Positions 27,060 to 36,454 of a stretch of DNA of 64,000 bases are shown one piece after another; positions within the stretch are counted from its first letter, which is position 1; each line of letters begins with the position of its first letter. The position numbers were made by a program, and so were the translations under genes. Location: contig NZ_JACRTA010000003.1 of the NCBI RefSeq assembly GCF_014385065.1, positions 62,001 to 126,000 on the forward strand, in the 5' to 3' direction. Under the pieces are notes generated by a model, which had not been told where the DNA came from, did not search any database, and worked only from the letters and a program-made list of their open reading frames with translations. The DNA is from Lentihominibacter hominis (GTDB lineage: Bacteria > Bacillota > Clostridia > Peptostreptococcales > Anaerovoracaceae).

Positions 27060-28316
27060 ATGGAGAATATAAGTCTTGTGTTGCTGGTATTGTTTACGGC
27101 AATAATAGTTTTGATAGTATTGGCAATAATCATAATAATGAAGATGACACGGCGCGGCAGCATGGGCCAGGAAGGAGAACTGCGGAGAGATATCAGAGAA
27201 GAGATGAGCCGCTCCAGAAGAGAAACTGCTGAGTCTGTTCAAGGAAGCATAAAGCGTATGAGTGAGATGATAGCCCAGAATCAGCGAGAAAGCGCAGAAG
27301 CTCAGAACAGAAGGCTTGCTGAACTTAACAAACAGCTGGCAAGTACCTCTATGAGTATAGAGCAACGGCTTGAAAATATCAGAATTTCTATGGAACGTAA
27401 GGTTACGGTTATGACGGAAGAAAACAACAGACAGCTTTCAGAAATGAGAAATACTGTGGATGAAAAGCTGCAAAAGACTCTTGAGGACAGAATCGGAAGG
27501 TCATTCAGACAGGTGAGCGATACGTTGGAACAGGTAACGAGAGGTTTGGGAGAAATGCAGACATTGGCGGCAGGAGTAGGAGATTTGAAGAAAGTCCTTT
27601 CTAATGTTAAAACAAGAGGAATAGTCGGAGAGATACAGCTTGGCGCTATATTATCACAGATGCTTTCTCCTGATCAATATGATGAGAATGTAGCTGTTAA
27701 AGGCGGCAGTGAACGTGTAGAATATGCAGTAAAATTTCCCGGTGAGGGAGATTCACCTGTATATCTTCCCATAGATTCAAAATTTCCGGCTGATGCTTAT
27801 ACTAATCTTCTCGATGCTTATGATACGGGAGATAAACAGATTATAAAGGCTGCTGCTGATGGACTCAGGAATGCTGTCATCAAAGCAGCGAAGGATATAA
27901 AAACGAAATACATAAGTCCTCCGGCGACAACTGAATTTGCTATAATGTTCCTTCCTTTTGAGGGGCTTTACGCAGAGGTTTTAAGACAAGGTATAGTAGA
28001 TACTCTTCAGCGTGATTATAGGATAAGTATAGCAGGCCCGACTACGATGTCAGCAATGCTCAACAGTTTTCAGATGGGATTCAGATCATTGGCGCTCCAG
28101 AAGCAGTCGGGGCAAGTATGGGATACTCTTGCTAAGGTAAGAAATGAATTTGATAAATTTGGAGATGTCCTTGTCAAAACTCAAAACAGAATGGAACAAG
28201 CGCAGAAAGAGCTGGAAACACTTGTAGGGGTGAGAACTCGAGGTATACAGAGGGCTCTTAAAAATATATCGTCTGCAGGAGAGTCTGAGAAATTATCTGA
28301 GAAATTTGAAGAATAA
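27060..28316 (+). CDS. rmuC: RmuC family DNA recombination protein
   Basis: 418 residues. N-terminal transmembrane helix (about 5-27), a long coiled coil (about 35-160), then the RmuC nuclease-like domain with GIVGEIQLGAILSQML, LPIDSKFPADAY and TEFAIMFLPFEGLYAEVL. Limits inversions at short repeats in E. coli; exact activity unproven. ATG 2 nt after tcdA with GAGAGG upstream. Confidence 0.93.
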   Translation: MENISLVLLVLFTAIIVLIVLAIIIIMKMTRRGSMGQEGELRRDIREEMSRSRRETAESVQGSIKRMSEMIAQNQRESAEAQNRRLAELNKQLASTSMSIEQRLENIRISMERKVTVMTEENNRQLSEMRNTVDEKLQKTLEDRIGRSFRQVSDTLEQVTRGLGEMQTLAAGVGDLKKVLSNVKTRGIVGEIQLGAILSQMLSPDQYDENVAVKGGSERVEYAVKFPGEGDSPVYLPIDSKFPADAYTNLLDAYDTGDKQIIKAAADGLRNAVIKAAKDIKTKYISPPATTEFAIMFLPFEGLYAEVLRQGIVDTLQRDYRISIAGPTTMSAMLNSFQMGFRSLALQKQSGQVWDTLAKVRNEFDKFGDVLVKTQNRMEQAQKELETLVGVRTRGIQRALKNISSAGESEKLSEKFEE

Positions 28317-28331
28317 AAAAGGATGAATCAA

Positions 28332-29039
28332 ATGAGCATATATGCTATATCAGATCTGCACCTATCTTTTTGTCCGGATATTCAAAAACCTATGGATATA
28401 TATGGTCCCAGGTGGCATGATCATGCAGAGAGGCTTAAAGAGAACTGGTGTAATATCATAACAAAGGATGATACGGTGATATTGCCCGGAGATATATCGT
28501 GGGGACTTAAATTCGATGAAGCTAAGTATGATCTTGACTGGGTGGCGGAGCTTCCCGGCCATAAGGTGATTTTCAAAGGCAATCATGATTTATGGTGGAA
28601 TGGTATAACTAAATTAAATAGGATGTATGAATCTGTTACTTTTATTCAAAATGACTGCTATAGAGCTGAGGATCTGTTCATATGCGGGACAAGAGGTTGG
28701 ATAACTCCTGATAATGATGATTTCAGGGAGTCTGATGAAAAGATATATAACAGGGAGATGCTCAGGCTCCGTGCATCTTTGGATAGGGCAAAAGCTAAAG
28801 GCTGCACGGATGGGAGTCATGTACTTGGAGTTCTGCATTATCCTCCTGTATCAAAGGCGGCGTCATTTTCAGGGTTTCAGAAAATATTTGAAGAGTATGG
28901 AGTAACACGTGTCATATATGGACATATACATGGTGAGGATGGGTTTAGGAATGCGATAGAAGGAATGCATTATGGTGTGGAGTACAGCCTTGTGTCTGTG
29001 GATAGACTTTCCTGTATGCCTATCTGTATAAAGCCATGA
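28332..29039 (+). CDS. Calcineurin-like metallophosphoesterase
   Basis: 235 residues. Metal-binding motifs in order: AISDLHLS (DxH), LPGDISW (GDxxW-type), KGNHDLWW (GNHD), VLHYPPV and YGHIHGEDG (GHxH). An ATG at 28323 abuts the AAAAAGG element, so the second ATG at 28332, with 6-8 nt spacing and the family-typical MSIYAISDLHL start, is preferred. Substrate unknown. It is part of a closely spaced run with rmuC and pdp. Confidence 0.88.
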   Translation: MSIYAISDLHLSFCPDIQKPMDIYGPRWHDHAERLKENWCNIITKDDTVILPGDISWGLKFDEAKYDLDWVAELPGHKVIFKGNHDLWWNGITKLNRMYESVTFIQNDCYRAEDLFICGTRGWITPDNDDFRESDEKIYNREMLRLRASLDRAKAKGCTDGSHVLGVLHYPPVSKAASFSGFQKIFEEYGVTRVIYGHIHGEDGFRNAIEGMHYGVEYSLVSVDRLSCMPICIKP

Positions 29040-29055
29040 GAAGGAGGGGGATTAA

Positions 29056-30360
29056 GTGGATACAGTAGATATAATCGTAAAAAAAAGAGATGGCGGAAAG
29101 CTTGATGATGAAGAGATAAGATATATGATAATGCGTTATACTAAAGGGGATATACCGGATTATCAGATGTCTGCTTTTCTTATGGCTGTGTATTTTAAAG
29201 GAATGGATAAAGGTGAAACGACAGTCCTCACAGATGTTATGAAAAGATCGGGAGATGTGGTGGATCTCAGTTGTATAAATGGTATAAAAGTAGATAAACA
29301 CAGTACAGGCGGAGTTGGTGATAAAACTACTTTGATAGCAGGCCCTTTGGCAGCTTCATGCGGAGTTCCTGTGGCTAAAATGAGTGGCAGAGGTTTGGGA
29401 TTTACAGGAGGGACGATAGATAAACTTGAATCCATACCGGGGTTTAAAGTGTCTGTGGAAAGAGAAAATTTTATAGAACAGGTCAATACGAAAGGGATAG
29501 CTATAATAGGCCAGACAGGCCATATAGCGCCTGCCGATAAGAAGATATACGCTCTCAGGGATGTCACAGGTACAGTAGAAAATTTCAGTCTTATAACTTC
29601 AAGTATAATGAGCAAGAAACTTGCTTCAGGTTCTGATGCAATACTTCTTGATGTGAAATGTGGAAGCGGAGCTTTTATGAAGACTCAAAAGGATGCTGAA
29701 AAATTGGCTTCTATGATGGTAGATATAGGTAATATGAGTGGGAAGAAAACTATGGCAGTCATCACAGATATGGATCAGCCTTTGGGACGTGCAGTAGGAA
29801 ATGCCATGGAAGTAAAAGAAGCTATACAGGTTCTTAAAGGGCAGGGTGAACATGACATAACTGAGTTATCTGTATATCTTGCGGGTATTATGATATATCT
29901 GGGACAGAAGGCCGCAACAGTTGAAGCAGGGATAAAGATGGCTTTCCATGCGCTCCGAAACGGCAGAGGTCTAAAGAAATTTAAAGATCTGATAACAGCT
30001 CAGGGAGGAGTTTTGGATATAATAGACAATACAGATCTTTTACCATCCGCCGGTGTTTCTCTTGACTTTAAAGCTTATGATGACGGGTATATAAATAAAA
30101 TCGATGCTATGAGGATAGGAATAGCTTCGCAGCATACGGGAGCTGGCAGGTTTACGAAAGATGATGATATAGATTTTGCAGCAGGGATATATTTTTATAA
30201 AAAAACGGGCGCAGAAGTAAAAAGGGGAGAAGTTATTTGTTCTGTTTATGGCAATGATGTGAAAAAAGTTAAAAAAGCATTGGAAGAAATTAAAAGTGCT
30301 GTTAAAATAACCAGAGAAAAACCGGAACAGAGAAAACTTATAAAAAAGATAGTAAGGTAA
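29056..30360 (+). CDS. pdp: Pyrimidine-nucleoside phosphorylase
   Basis: 434 residues, the usual size. Cleaves uridine and thymidine with phosphate to base plus (deoxy)ribose-1-phosphate. Signature KVDKHSTGGVGDK near 80, SGRGLGFTGGTIDKLES, DVKCGSGAFMK and DMDQPLGRAVGNA. The three-domain fold ends with the barrel domain (GAGRFTKDDDID). GTG start at 29056 with AAGGAGGGGG upstream. The following BMP lipoprotein suggests a nucleoside salvage unit. Confidence 0.95.
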   Translation: MDTVDIIVKKRDGGKLDDEEIRYMIMRYTKGDIPDYQMSAFLMAVYFKGMDKGETTVLTDVMKRSGDVVDLSCINGIKVDKHSTGGVGDKTTLIAGPLAASCGVPVAKMSGRGLGFTGGTIDKLESIPGFKVSVERENFIEQVNTKGIAIIGQTGHIAPADKKIYALRDVTGTVENFSLITSSIMSKKLASGSDAILLDVKCGSGAFMKTQKDAEKLASMMVDIGNMSGKKTMAVITDMDQPLGRAVGNAMEVKEAIQVLKGQGEHDITELSVYLAGIMIYLGQKAATVEAGIKMAFHALRNGRGLKKFKDLITAQGGVLDIIDNTDLLPSAGVSLDFKAYDDGYINKIDAMRIGIASQHTGAGRFTKDDDIDFAAGIYFYKKTGAEVKRGEVICSVYGNDVKKVKKALEEIKSAVKITREKPEQRKLIKKIVR

Positions 30361-30369
30361 GAAGGTATT

Positions 30370-31449
30370 ATGATGAAACGCTTAATCAGTATAGTGGTAA
30401 TATTAATCTCGACTGTGGTTTTGGCATCATGCAGCAGTTCTGAAAATCAGAAAAAAGCAGATGAGGAGGAAGGCTGTGAAATAGCTATGATTGCGGAAAG
30501 CGCTGATGTTGAAGACGGATCTTTTACTCAGGCTACATGGGAAAGCGTAAAGAGCTTTTCGGAAGAAAACGGTGTAAAAGCAAAAGTCTATAAACCCAAG
30601 GAGGCTTCACAGGAGCAATATATGACTTCTATAAAGGAGGCCGCAGATGACGGCGCCGGATTTATCGTTTTGGCAGGAAGCGGGTTTGAGACTACTGCAT
30701 ATGCAGCACAGTCTCAATATGCAGATTTAGATTTTCTTTTGATAGACGGAGTTCCTCATGATGAAAATAATACTTATGCTACAGCTGCTAATATGGTGAG
30801 TGTTGTTTTTGCTGAGGAAGAGGCAGGATATATGGCCGGATATGCAGCAGTGAAAGAGGGGTATACTAAACTCGGATTTATGGGAGGACAGGCTCTGCCT
30901 TCTGTAAAACGTTACGGATACGGATTTGTTCAAGGTGCTGCGGCTGCGGCTGCTGAAGATGAAGTAAAAGTAGAGATGAATTATAAATATACCGGAGTTT
31001 CGAAAGAATCAGAAGAAACGGAGAAGCTGGCATCCCAATGGTATGAAAGCGGTATTCAAGTGATCTTCGCTTCAGGCGGATCTATTGGAAAATCAGTAAT
31101 TAAAGCAGCTGAAAAGTCTGAGGGTAAAGTAATAGGTTCTGATATGGATCAGAGTTCTTTGTCTGAGACTGTTATAACTTCTGCAGTAAAAGGAATCGAT
31201 TCGGCTGTGGAAACCGTTCTTAAGAGTTATATTGGAGAGACTTTCACCGGAGGGACAGCGTTTAATTATGCGGCAAAGAATGACGGTGTAAAACTGGAAA
31301 TGGAAAAATCTTCTTTTAAAAAGTTTACTGAAGAAAATTATAAAAAAATTTTTAATCAACTGAAAAACGGAAAAACAGAACTAAAAAAAGATACCGGAGT
31401 CGGCTCTGTGACAGAACTTACGGGAGAATGGGTAACGATAAAAGAATAA
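30370..31449 (+). CDS. BMP-family (BmpA/PnrA-like) nucleoside-binding lipoprotein
   Basis: 359 residues. Signal peptide with lipobox LASC (about 18-21), then an acidic linker and a Bmp domain: AMIAESADVEDGSFTQATWESV, FIVLAGSGFETT, GYAAVKEGYTKLGFMGGQ, GSDMDQSSLS. Homologues bind purine or other nucleosides for ABC uptake. No cognate permease or ATPase gene adjoins it, so it may deliver to a transporter elsewhere. It lies 9 nt after pdp, supporting a nucleoside role. Confidence 0.9.
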   Translation: MMKRLISIVVILISTVVLASCSSSENQKKADEEEGCEIAMIAESADVEDGSFTQATWESVKSFSEENGVKAKVYKPKEASQEQYMTSIKEAADDGAGFIVLAGSGFETTAYAAQSQYADLDFLLIDGVPHDENNTYATAANMVSVVFAEEEAGYMAGYAAVKEGYTKLGFMGGQALPSVKRYGYGFVQGAAAAAAEDEVKVEMNYKYTGVSKESEETEKLASQWYESGIQVIFASGGSIGKSVIKAAEKSEGKVIGSDMDQSSLSETVITSAVKGIDSAVETVLKSYIGETFTGGTAFNYAAKNDGVKLEMEKSSFKKFTEENYKKIFNQLKNGKTELKKDTGVGSVTELTGEWVTIKE

Positions 31450-31547
31450 AACATGTTAAAAACATATGAATAATATAGGAATATTTTATAGACCATTTAA
31501 ACAATCTGTGATAGTATAATTACTATGCATAAAAATGGAGGGACGAC

Positions 31548-32192
31548 ATGAAATCAAATAGAACAAAAGGAAAAATATTAGACACATCCATTAAATTGTT
31601 TAATGAAAAAAAGGCATCAAATGTAAGTACAGTTCAGATCTCCGCGGCTATGAAAATAAGTCCGGGTAATTTATATTATTATTACGCCAATAAAGAAGAA
31701 GTGATAAGATGTATCTGGAAGGAACGCATGCTTAAAGAAATAGAAGATCTTATTATTCAATATGAAAAGGTAGAGAGCGCAGGTGGTTTGCTTGACTTTT
31801 TCAAAGGAGCTATTTTGCATTGCTTAAAGTATAAGTTTTTCTATACTGAAATGCCTACATTATTCGTAAATGACAATTCATTGATAGATATATATGGAAG
31901 AGTGGAAAAACGGATAAGATCCGCATCAATAAGCATGTACAGATCGCTGACAGAAAAGGGCAAAGCTATAAGTCTTGAAAGAGAGATCTTGGAGACAGTA
32001 GCCTGCAATGGTATGTCTTTGCTTATAGGCGTCGTATCATACTGTGATGTGATGTCTTTAAAAGGCTTTGATATAAATGATGCGTCAAAAATAGTATGGG
32101 AGCGCATGACATGCTATATGCGGCCGTTCTTTACGGAGACGATGCAAAGTGAAGTGAATAATGAGCTGGCTTTAAGAGGGGTAGAAGTCTGA
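31548..32192 (+). CDS. TetR/AcrR-type transcriptional regulator
   Basis: 214 residues. N-terminal helix-turn-helix of the TetR family (ILDTSIKLFNEKKASNVSTVQIS then ISPGNLYYYYANKEEVI); the C-terminal ligand domain is not assigned. GGAGGGACGAC precedes the ATG. A TATAAT at 31515-31520 may be its -10, but the -35 is poor. Target unknown; the flanking BMP gene is one candidate. Confidence 0.88.
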   Translation: MKSNRTKGKILDTSIKLFNEKKASNVSTVQISAAMKISPGNLYYYYANKEEVIRCIWKERMLKEIEDLIIQYEKVESAGGLLDFFKGAILHCLKYKFFYTEMPTLFVNDNSLIDIYGRVEKRIRSASISMYRSLTEKGKAISLEREILETVACNGMSLLIGVVSYCDVMSLKGFDINDASKIVWERMTCYMRPFFTETMQSEVNNELALRGVEV

Positions 32193-32205
32193 TTGCCTAA
32201 AAGCT

Positions 32206-33300
32206 TTAACCGGCGGAAGGGCGGTACCATCTGCCGGCAAGATACAGGGCTGTGAGATCCTTGGAAATTCTGGGATCCAGCCCTGTTTGATTTATTATCT
32301 TATTTATTTTGTATTGTACCGTATTCTTATGAATGAACATTTCTTTAGCTATGGCGTTGATAGACCCATTGTTTTTATAATAAATGTCTATAAAATGTAC
32401 TATATCGGGAATCTCATTTTTTCTGCAGGTTTTGAATACTCTGCCTGTAAAGCGTTTCTTACTGTCTGTGTCTACAGAATCAATAATTACATCAAGAAGC
32501 AGTTCGTCATATATATAGATACCGGGGCTGTTATTTTTATTAAGCATCATTATTCTGCGCGCCTGTCTGAATGATTCCGAAGCTGTGCTGCAGTTTGAAC
32601 TGCAGGCACCTATAGCGCATATATATTTTTCCGCAGGAAATTCTTTGTTGAAGCATGAGACGAGATAGTCTCTGAATTTTTCAGGAGAATTAAAATTACC
32701 CACCACTATTCCCATGTCATTAGTATATCCGGTCAGTATATGATCCTTTATGAAACGGAGATCCAGAAAATCTTGGACATTGTTTGTTTTATCTATGTTG
32801 CAGATCAGTGCCACAGCGATAGCTGAACGGGGATCCATGTGATATTTTTGAAGTTCTTCTGTTATATCGGTAATGCTGTCAATTTCATCGTTCAGCCAGC
32901 TGTTTATGAAAAGCATTCTGGCCTGTTCTTTTTTATTTTTTCTCTGGATTATATCAAAGTCGTTTATCAGTATTTCGGTGACTTTTTTGATCAGTTTAGC
33001 GTACTGGCTTACTTCCGCAACATCTCCGGTGATACCTACTACACCGATTATACCGTTATCTGAAAAAATAGGAAGATTAATACCTTTTTTGCATCCTGTA
33101 TATTCATCGTCATAATATACAGGCAGCTCATGAAGATGTTTTTTTATTACAAGATGGGCGCCTTCGTGAAACTGGCCTGCTCTCATAGGATCGGTACTGG
33201 CCATTATCATGCCTGTATCATCCATTATATTGATATCATAATCTATTACGGCGCTGATTTCACGTATTAGCTCAGTGGCTGTATTTTTTCCTATTTTCAT
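32206..33300 (-). CDS. CdaR/PucR-type sugar diacid regulator
   Basis: 364 residues. The N-terminal sugar-diacid recognition domain (about 5-135, with INIMDDTGMIMASTDP-like core and INLPIFSDNGIIGVVGITGD) is followed by a variable middle and a C-terminal PucR-type helix-turn-helix (INAIAKEMFIHKNTVQYKI). CdaR relatives activate glycerate/glucarate genes in response to sugar diacids or glycerate. The ATG at 33300 has AGAGGT upstream; an upstream in-frame start at 33426 would add 42 poorly matching residues. It is divergent from the C69-APC-glycerate kinase operon, its likely target. Confidence 0.88.
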   Translation of the reverse strand: MKIGKNTATELIREISAVIDYDINIMDDTGMIMASTDPMRAGQFHEGAHLVIKKHLHELPVYYDDEYTGCKKGINLPIFSDNGIIGVVGITGDVAEVSQYAKLIKKVTEILINDFDIIQRKNKKEQARMLFINSWLNDEIDSITDITEELQKYHMDPRSAIAVALICNIDKTNNVQDFLDLRFIKDHILTGYTNDMGIVVGNFNSPEKFRDYLVSCFNKEFPAEKYICAIGACSSNCSTASESFRQARRIMMLNKNNSPGIYIYDELLLDVIIDSVDTDSKKRFTGRVFKTCRKNEIPDIVHFIDIYYKNNGSINAIAKEMFIHKNTVQYKINKIINQTGLDPRISKDLTALYLAGRWYRPSAG

Positions 33301-33446
33301 GATAATACCTCTTTGTTTTATCAAGTCGTTTAGTACATATAACAATAAAATGTCGTTATTTTCAGATAAATACCTATATATAAATGTTATATATAATATT
33401 ATAATAAAATCATTAATATACGTCAATCAAATCAGGAGGTAAGGAA

Positions 33447-34835
33447 ATGAAAAAGAATTCAGCTGCTTCAAGATCGTGTTCTACGTTAATAGCATTAAAA
33501 AGCGCGACGAAACAGGGAGATATCATATTTGGCAAGAACAGTGACCGTCCTGTGAACGAGTCACAGCCTTTGGAATATTTCCCTCCGGCAGATCATGAGA
33601 AGGGTGAAATGGTACAGTGTACATATATTAAAATTCCTGAAGTGGAGCATACTTATGGATATATTGGTTCAAGACCATATAATATATTCGGATTCGAGCA
33701 CGGTGTCAATGAAAAGGGCGTAATAATAGGCAACGAAGCAGTGACCGGAAGAGAAACCCCGGAACTCAAATGGGGCCTTATCGGAATGGATATTCTGAGA
33801 CTGGCTCTGGCCAGATCAGACAGCGCAGCAAAGGCTGTTGAAGTTATGGGAGAGCTTCTTGAGACATACGGTACGGGTGGAGATCCTCTTATCAGACCGC
33901 AGTATTTCAATGCTAATTATATAATTGCGGATTATGATGAAGCGTATATGTTTGAATCATGTCAGCGAATGTGGGCCGCAAAGAAGATAGAGCATGTAGG
34001 ACATATAGGAAATATATATGCTCTCAGGGATGATTATGACATGATTGGAAAAAATGTAATAAAAGATGCTGCTGCAAAAGGTTGGTGCAGAGAAGAAGAA
34101 AAGATAAACATAGGTCTCACTTTTTCTATTTCAGACTGTGACTATGAAGATGGAGAAGCATATTTCAGATACATAAGACAGGAAGAGCTTATGAGGGACA
34201 GAGATCCTTTTACAGTGAAAATGATGATGAACAATTTAAGAGATCATTATGATATGGATTACAGAAAGCCTATACAATATGATATTGCTACATCAAAAAT
34301 GCCTACTATATGCTGTCATCCGGGCGGAATGAACGGGTGCGCATCAGCTGCAAGTGTAGTGTGCTCTCTGGATAAAAATGCTGCGGATCCTTTCAAGATC
34401 ACATATTGGGGAAGCATGGCACCTCCGTGTTGTTCTGTTTTCACACCTAAGTTTAATCTGGGATGGATTCCTCAGCAGCTTAAAGTAGCAGATGCTGAAT
34501 ATGATTCAGCCAGTCCATGGTGGGTATTTACTGAGCTGGAAAGATATATATCCCTTAGTTATGAAGACTTTGCACCTATGGCGCAGGAAATATTTCAGCC
34601 TATGGAGGACGAATTTATCCAGCAGGCAGAGGATGCAAAGAAAAATTATGATGGAAATAATGAGAAGCTCAGGGAGTTTTCTCAGGAAGCCTTTGACAGA
34701 AGTATAGCTGCAGCCAGAGATTTGACATCGAAAATCAAAGCTAAGCTTCCGGATACAAAGATAAATTATCTTATGCTTGACTACTTTAGAGATTCTTCGG
34801 ATATGTGCGGAATGCCATATGATCTGAAGCTATAG
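33447..34835 (+). CDS. C69 family dipeptidase
   Basis: 462 residues. N-terminal nucleophile hydrolase: after a 10-residue propeptide, Cys11 in RSCSTLIALKSATKQG is the expected catalytic residue, followed by the diagnostic GKNSDRPVNESQPL. Family enzymes cleave dipeptides. No signal peptide, so cytoplasmic. AGGAGGTAAGGAA precedes the ATG. The upstream 145 nt are very AT-rich, with several TATAAT-like boxes. First gene of an operon with an amino-acid permease and glycerate kinase. Confidence 0.9.
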   Translation: MKKNSAASRSCSTLIALKSATKQGDIIFGKNSDRPVNESQPLEYFPPADHEKGEMVQCTYIKIPEVEHTYGYIGSRPYNIFGFEHGVNEKGVIIGNEAVTGRETPELKWGLIGMDILRLALARSDSAAKAVEVMGELLETYGTGGDPLIRPQYFNANYIIADYDEAYMFESCQRMWAAKKIEHVGHIGNIYALRDDYDMIGKNVIKDAAAKGWCREEEKINIGLTFSISDCDYEDGEAYFRYIRQEELMRDRDPFTVKMMMNNLRDHYDMDYRKPIQYDIATSKMPTICCHPGGMNGCASAASVVCSLDKNAADPFKITYWGSMAPPCCSVFTPKFNLGWIPQQLKVADAEYDSASPWWVFTELERYISLSYEDFAPMAQEIFQPMEDEFIQQAEDAKKNYDGNNEKLREFSQEAFDRSIAAARDLTSKIKAKLPDTKINYLMLDYFRDSSDMCGMPYDLKL

Positions 34836-34861
34836 ATGTTTACCGGCAAAGGAGAGGAAAA

Positions 34862-36454
34862 ATGAGCAATAATGGATTGAAGCAGCATAAAGTAGGTGTT
34901 ATCGGGATTGTAGGTATGATATATGCTATGACTGCTGCCGGAGCATATGGAATAGAAGATATGGTTTCTTCATCAGGTCCGGGCATGACTGTCATCATGC
35001 TGTTTGTACTGCCTTTGATATGGGCATTCCCTATAGCGTTGGCTTCAAGTGAATTGGGATCAGCCATACCTGATGAGTGCGGATTTTACAGATGGGTACA
35101 GAGAGCTCTGGGCGAGTTCTGGGGGTTTCAGATCGGCTGGCTAAAGAATATAGGAATATATATAAATGTGGCTGTTTTCGTAGTTCTGGCTACTGACTAT
35201 ATAGCTTCGTATCTGGGCCTTACCAATTTTCAGAGTTATATATGCAAGGTTGTCATAATAGCTGTATTTACATGGATAAATTTGAGAGGAATAAAAGATG
35301 TAGCCATTGTAAGCTCTATTATTTCGGGAGCTATATTGGTAGCTTTTGCAGGAATTGCTATAATAGGTTTTCTGAATTTTTCTCAGAATCCTTTTGAGCC
35401 TGTTGTAGCGACAGGGCAGACTGTAATAGGGAGTATAGGATCCAGTATAGCTATAGGAATGTGGATGTATGCCGGATATGAGTCGATGTCGAGTCTTGCC
35501 GGCGAGGTGGAAAATCCTCAGATAATACCTAAGGCCATAATAATAGCGCTTCCTCTTATAATAGGGACTTATGTTCTTCCTACTGTGGCATCTCTTGGAG
35601 CAGTGGGGCAGTGGGACAAATGGGGATCAGAAGGAGTTTCCTATGTGGATGTGGCGATGAAATTCGCTCCAGCCTTTGGTGTAGCCTTCGTAATGGTAGC
35701 CTTTATTTCCAATATTTCGATGTTCAATGTTTATCTGGCTTCAGGTGCCCGTGGATTTTTCGTAATGGCTGAGGATAATCTGGCTCCGAAAGCTCTTGTG
35801 AAGTGTGATAAAAAGCATGGTGTGCCTTATGTGGCTATCCTGAGTTTATCAATAGTTTCATTAATACTGTGTGCTTTCAAATTTGATATATTGGTTACGA
35901 TAGTATCTCTTTTCAATCTGGGGCTGTATTCGCTGATAATGATATCTCAGATGGTACTGAGAAGGAAAGAACCTGATCTACCGAGACCTTATAAGATAAG
36001 ATTGGGAAAAGTCGGCACTGATATTTTTTGTACGATACCTATAATAGTAGCTTTCATAGCATTGTTTATAAATGGAACAGATTATTTTGTAATGGGACTT
36101 TTAGGGATGATATCAGGACCTGTAGCATATATAGTATTTAAACGGATATATGGAGGCCTTTACAAGAATGATCCCGTGAAATATCCTATAAATAAGAAGA
36201 CTAAATTGGCAGTGGGCGATACGAGAAGAATAGCTTTTGCCTTTGGCCTGCTGGCAGTACTGATGTTTATAGGGAGACTTTTCCTTCCGGGATATGAAGA
36301 TCATCAGTATTATGCTGATACATATGGTGTAGATGGGATGTTCGATATATTCATGACTCTTATAACCATAGCTGCGATTATATGTGCAGTGTTGTCTGTG
36401 ATATTTATGGTGATATATAATAAAACAGATGCGAAGGATGTAGTTAATGAATAA
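34862..36454 (+). CDS. APC superfamily amino-acid permease
   Basis: 530 residues with about 12-14 transmembrane segments. The first helix carries the APC motif GMIYAMTAAGAYGIEDMV, followed by FPIALASSELGSAIPDECGFYRWVQRALG. The C-terminal part extends beyond the standard 12 helices with two more hydrophobic segments. Substrate unknown; linkage to a dipeptidase suggests amino acids or dipeptide products. AAAGGAGAGG precedes the ATG. It overlaps the glycerate kinase gene by 8 nt. Confidence 0.9.
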   Translation: MSNNGLKQHKVGVIGIVGMIYAMTAAGAYGIEDMVSSSGPGMTVIMLFVLPLIWAFPIALASSELGSAIPDECGFYRWVQRALGEFWGFQIGWLKNIGIYINVAVFVVLATDYIASYLGLTNFQSYICKVVIIAVFTWINLRGIKDVAIVSSIISGAILVAFAGIAIIGFLNFSQNPFEPVVATGQTVIGSIGSSIAIGMWMYAGYESMSSLAGEVENPQIIPKAIIIALPLIIGTYVLPTVASLGAVGQWDKWGSEGVSYVDVAMKFAPAFGVAFVMVAFISNISMFNVYLASGARGFFVMAEDNLAPKALVKCDKKHGVPYVAILSLSIVSLILCAFKFDILVTIVSLFNLGLYSLIMISQMVLRRKEPDLPRPYKIRLGKVGTDIFCTIPIIVAFIALFINGTDYFVMGLLGMISGPVAYIVFKRIYGGLYKNDPVKYPINKKTKLAVGDTRRIAFAFGLLAVLMFIGRLFLPGYEDHQYYADTYGVDGMFDIFMTLITIAAIICAVLSVIFMVIYNKTDAKDVVNE

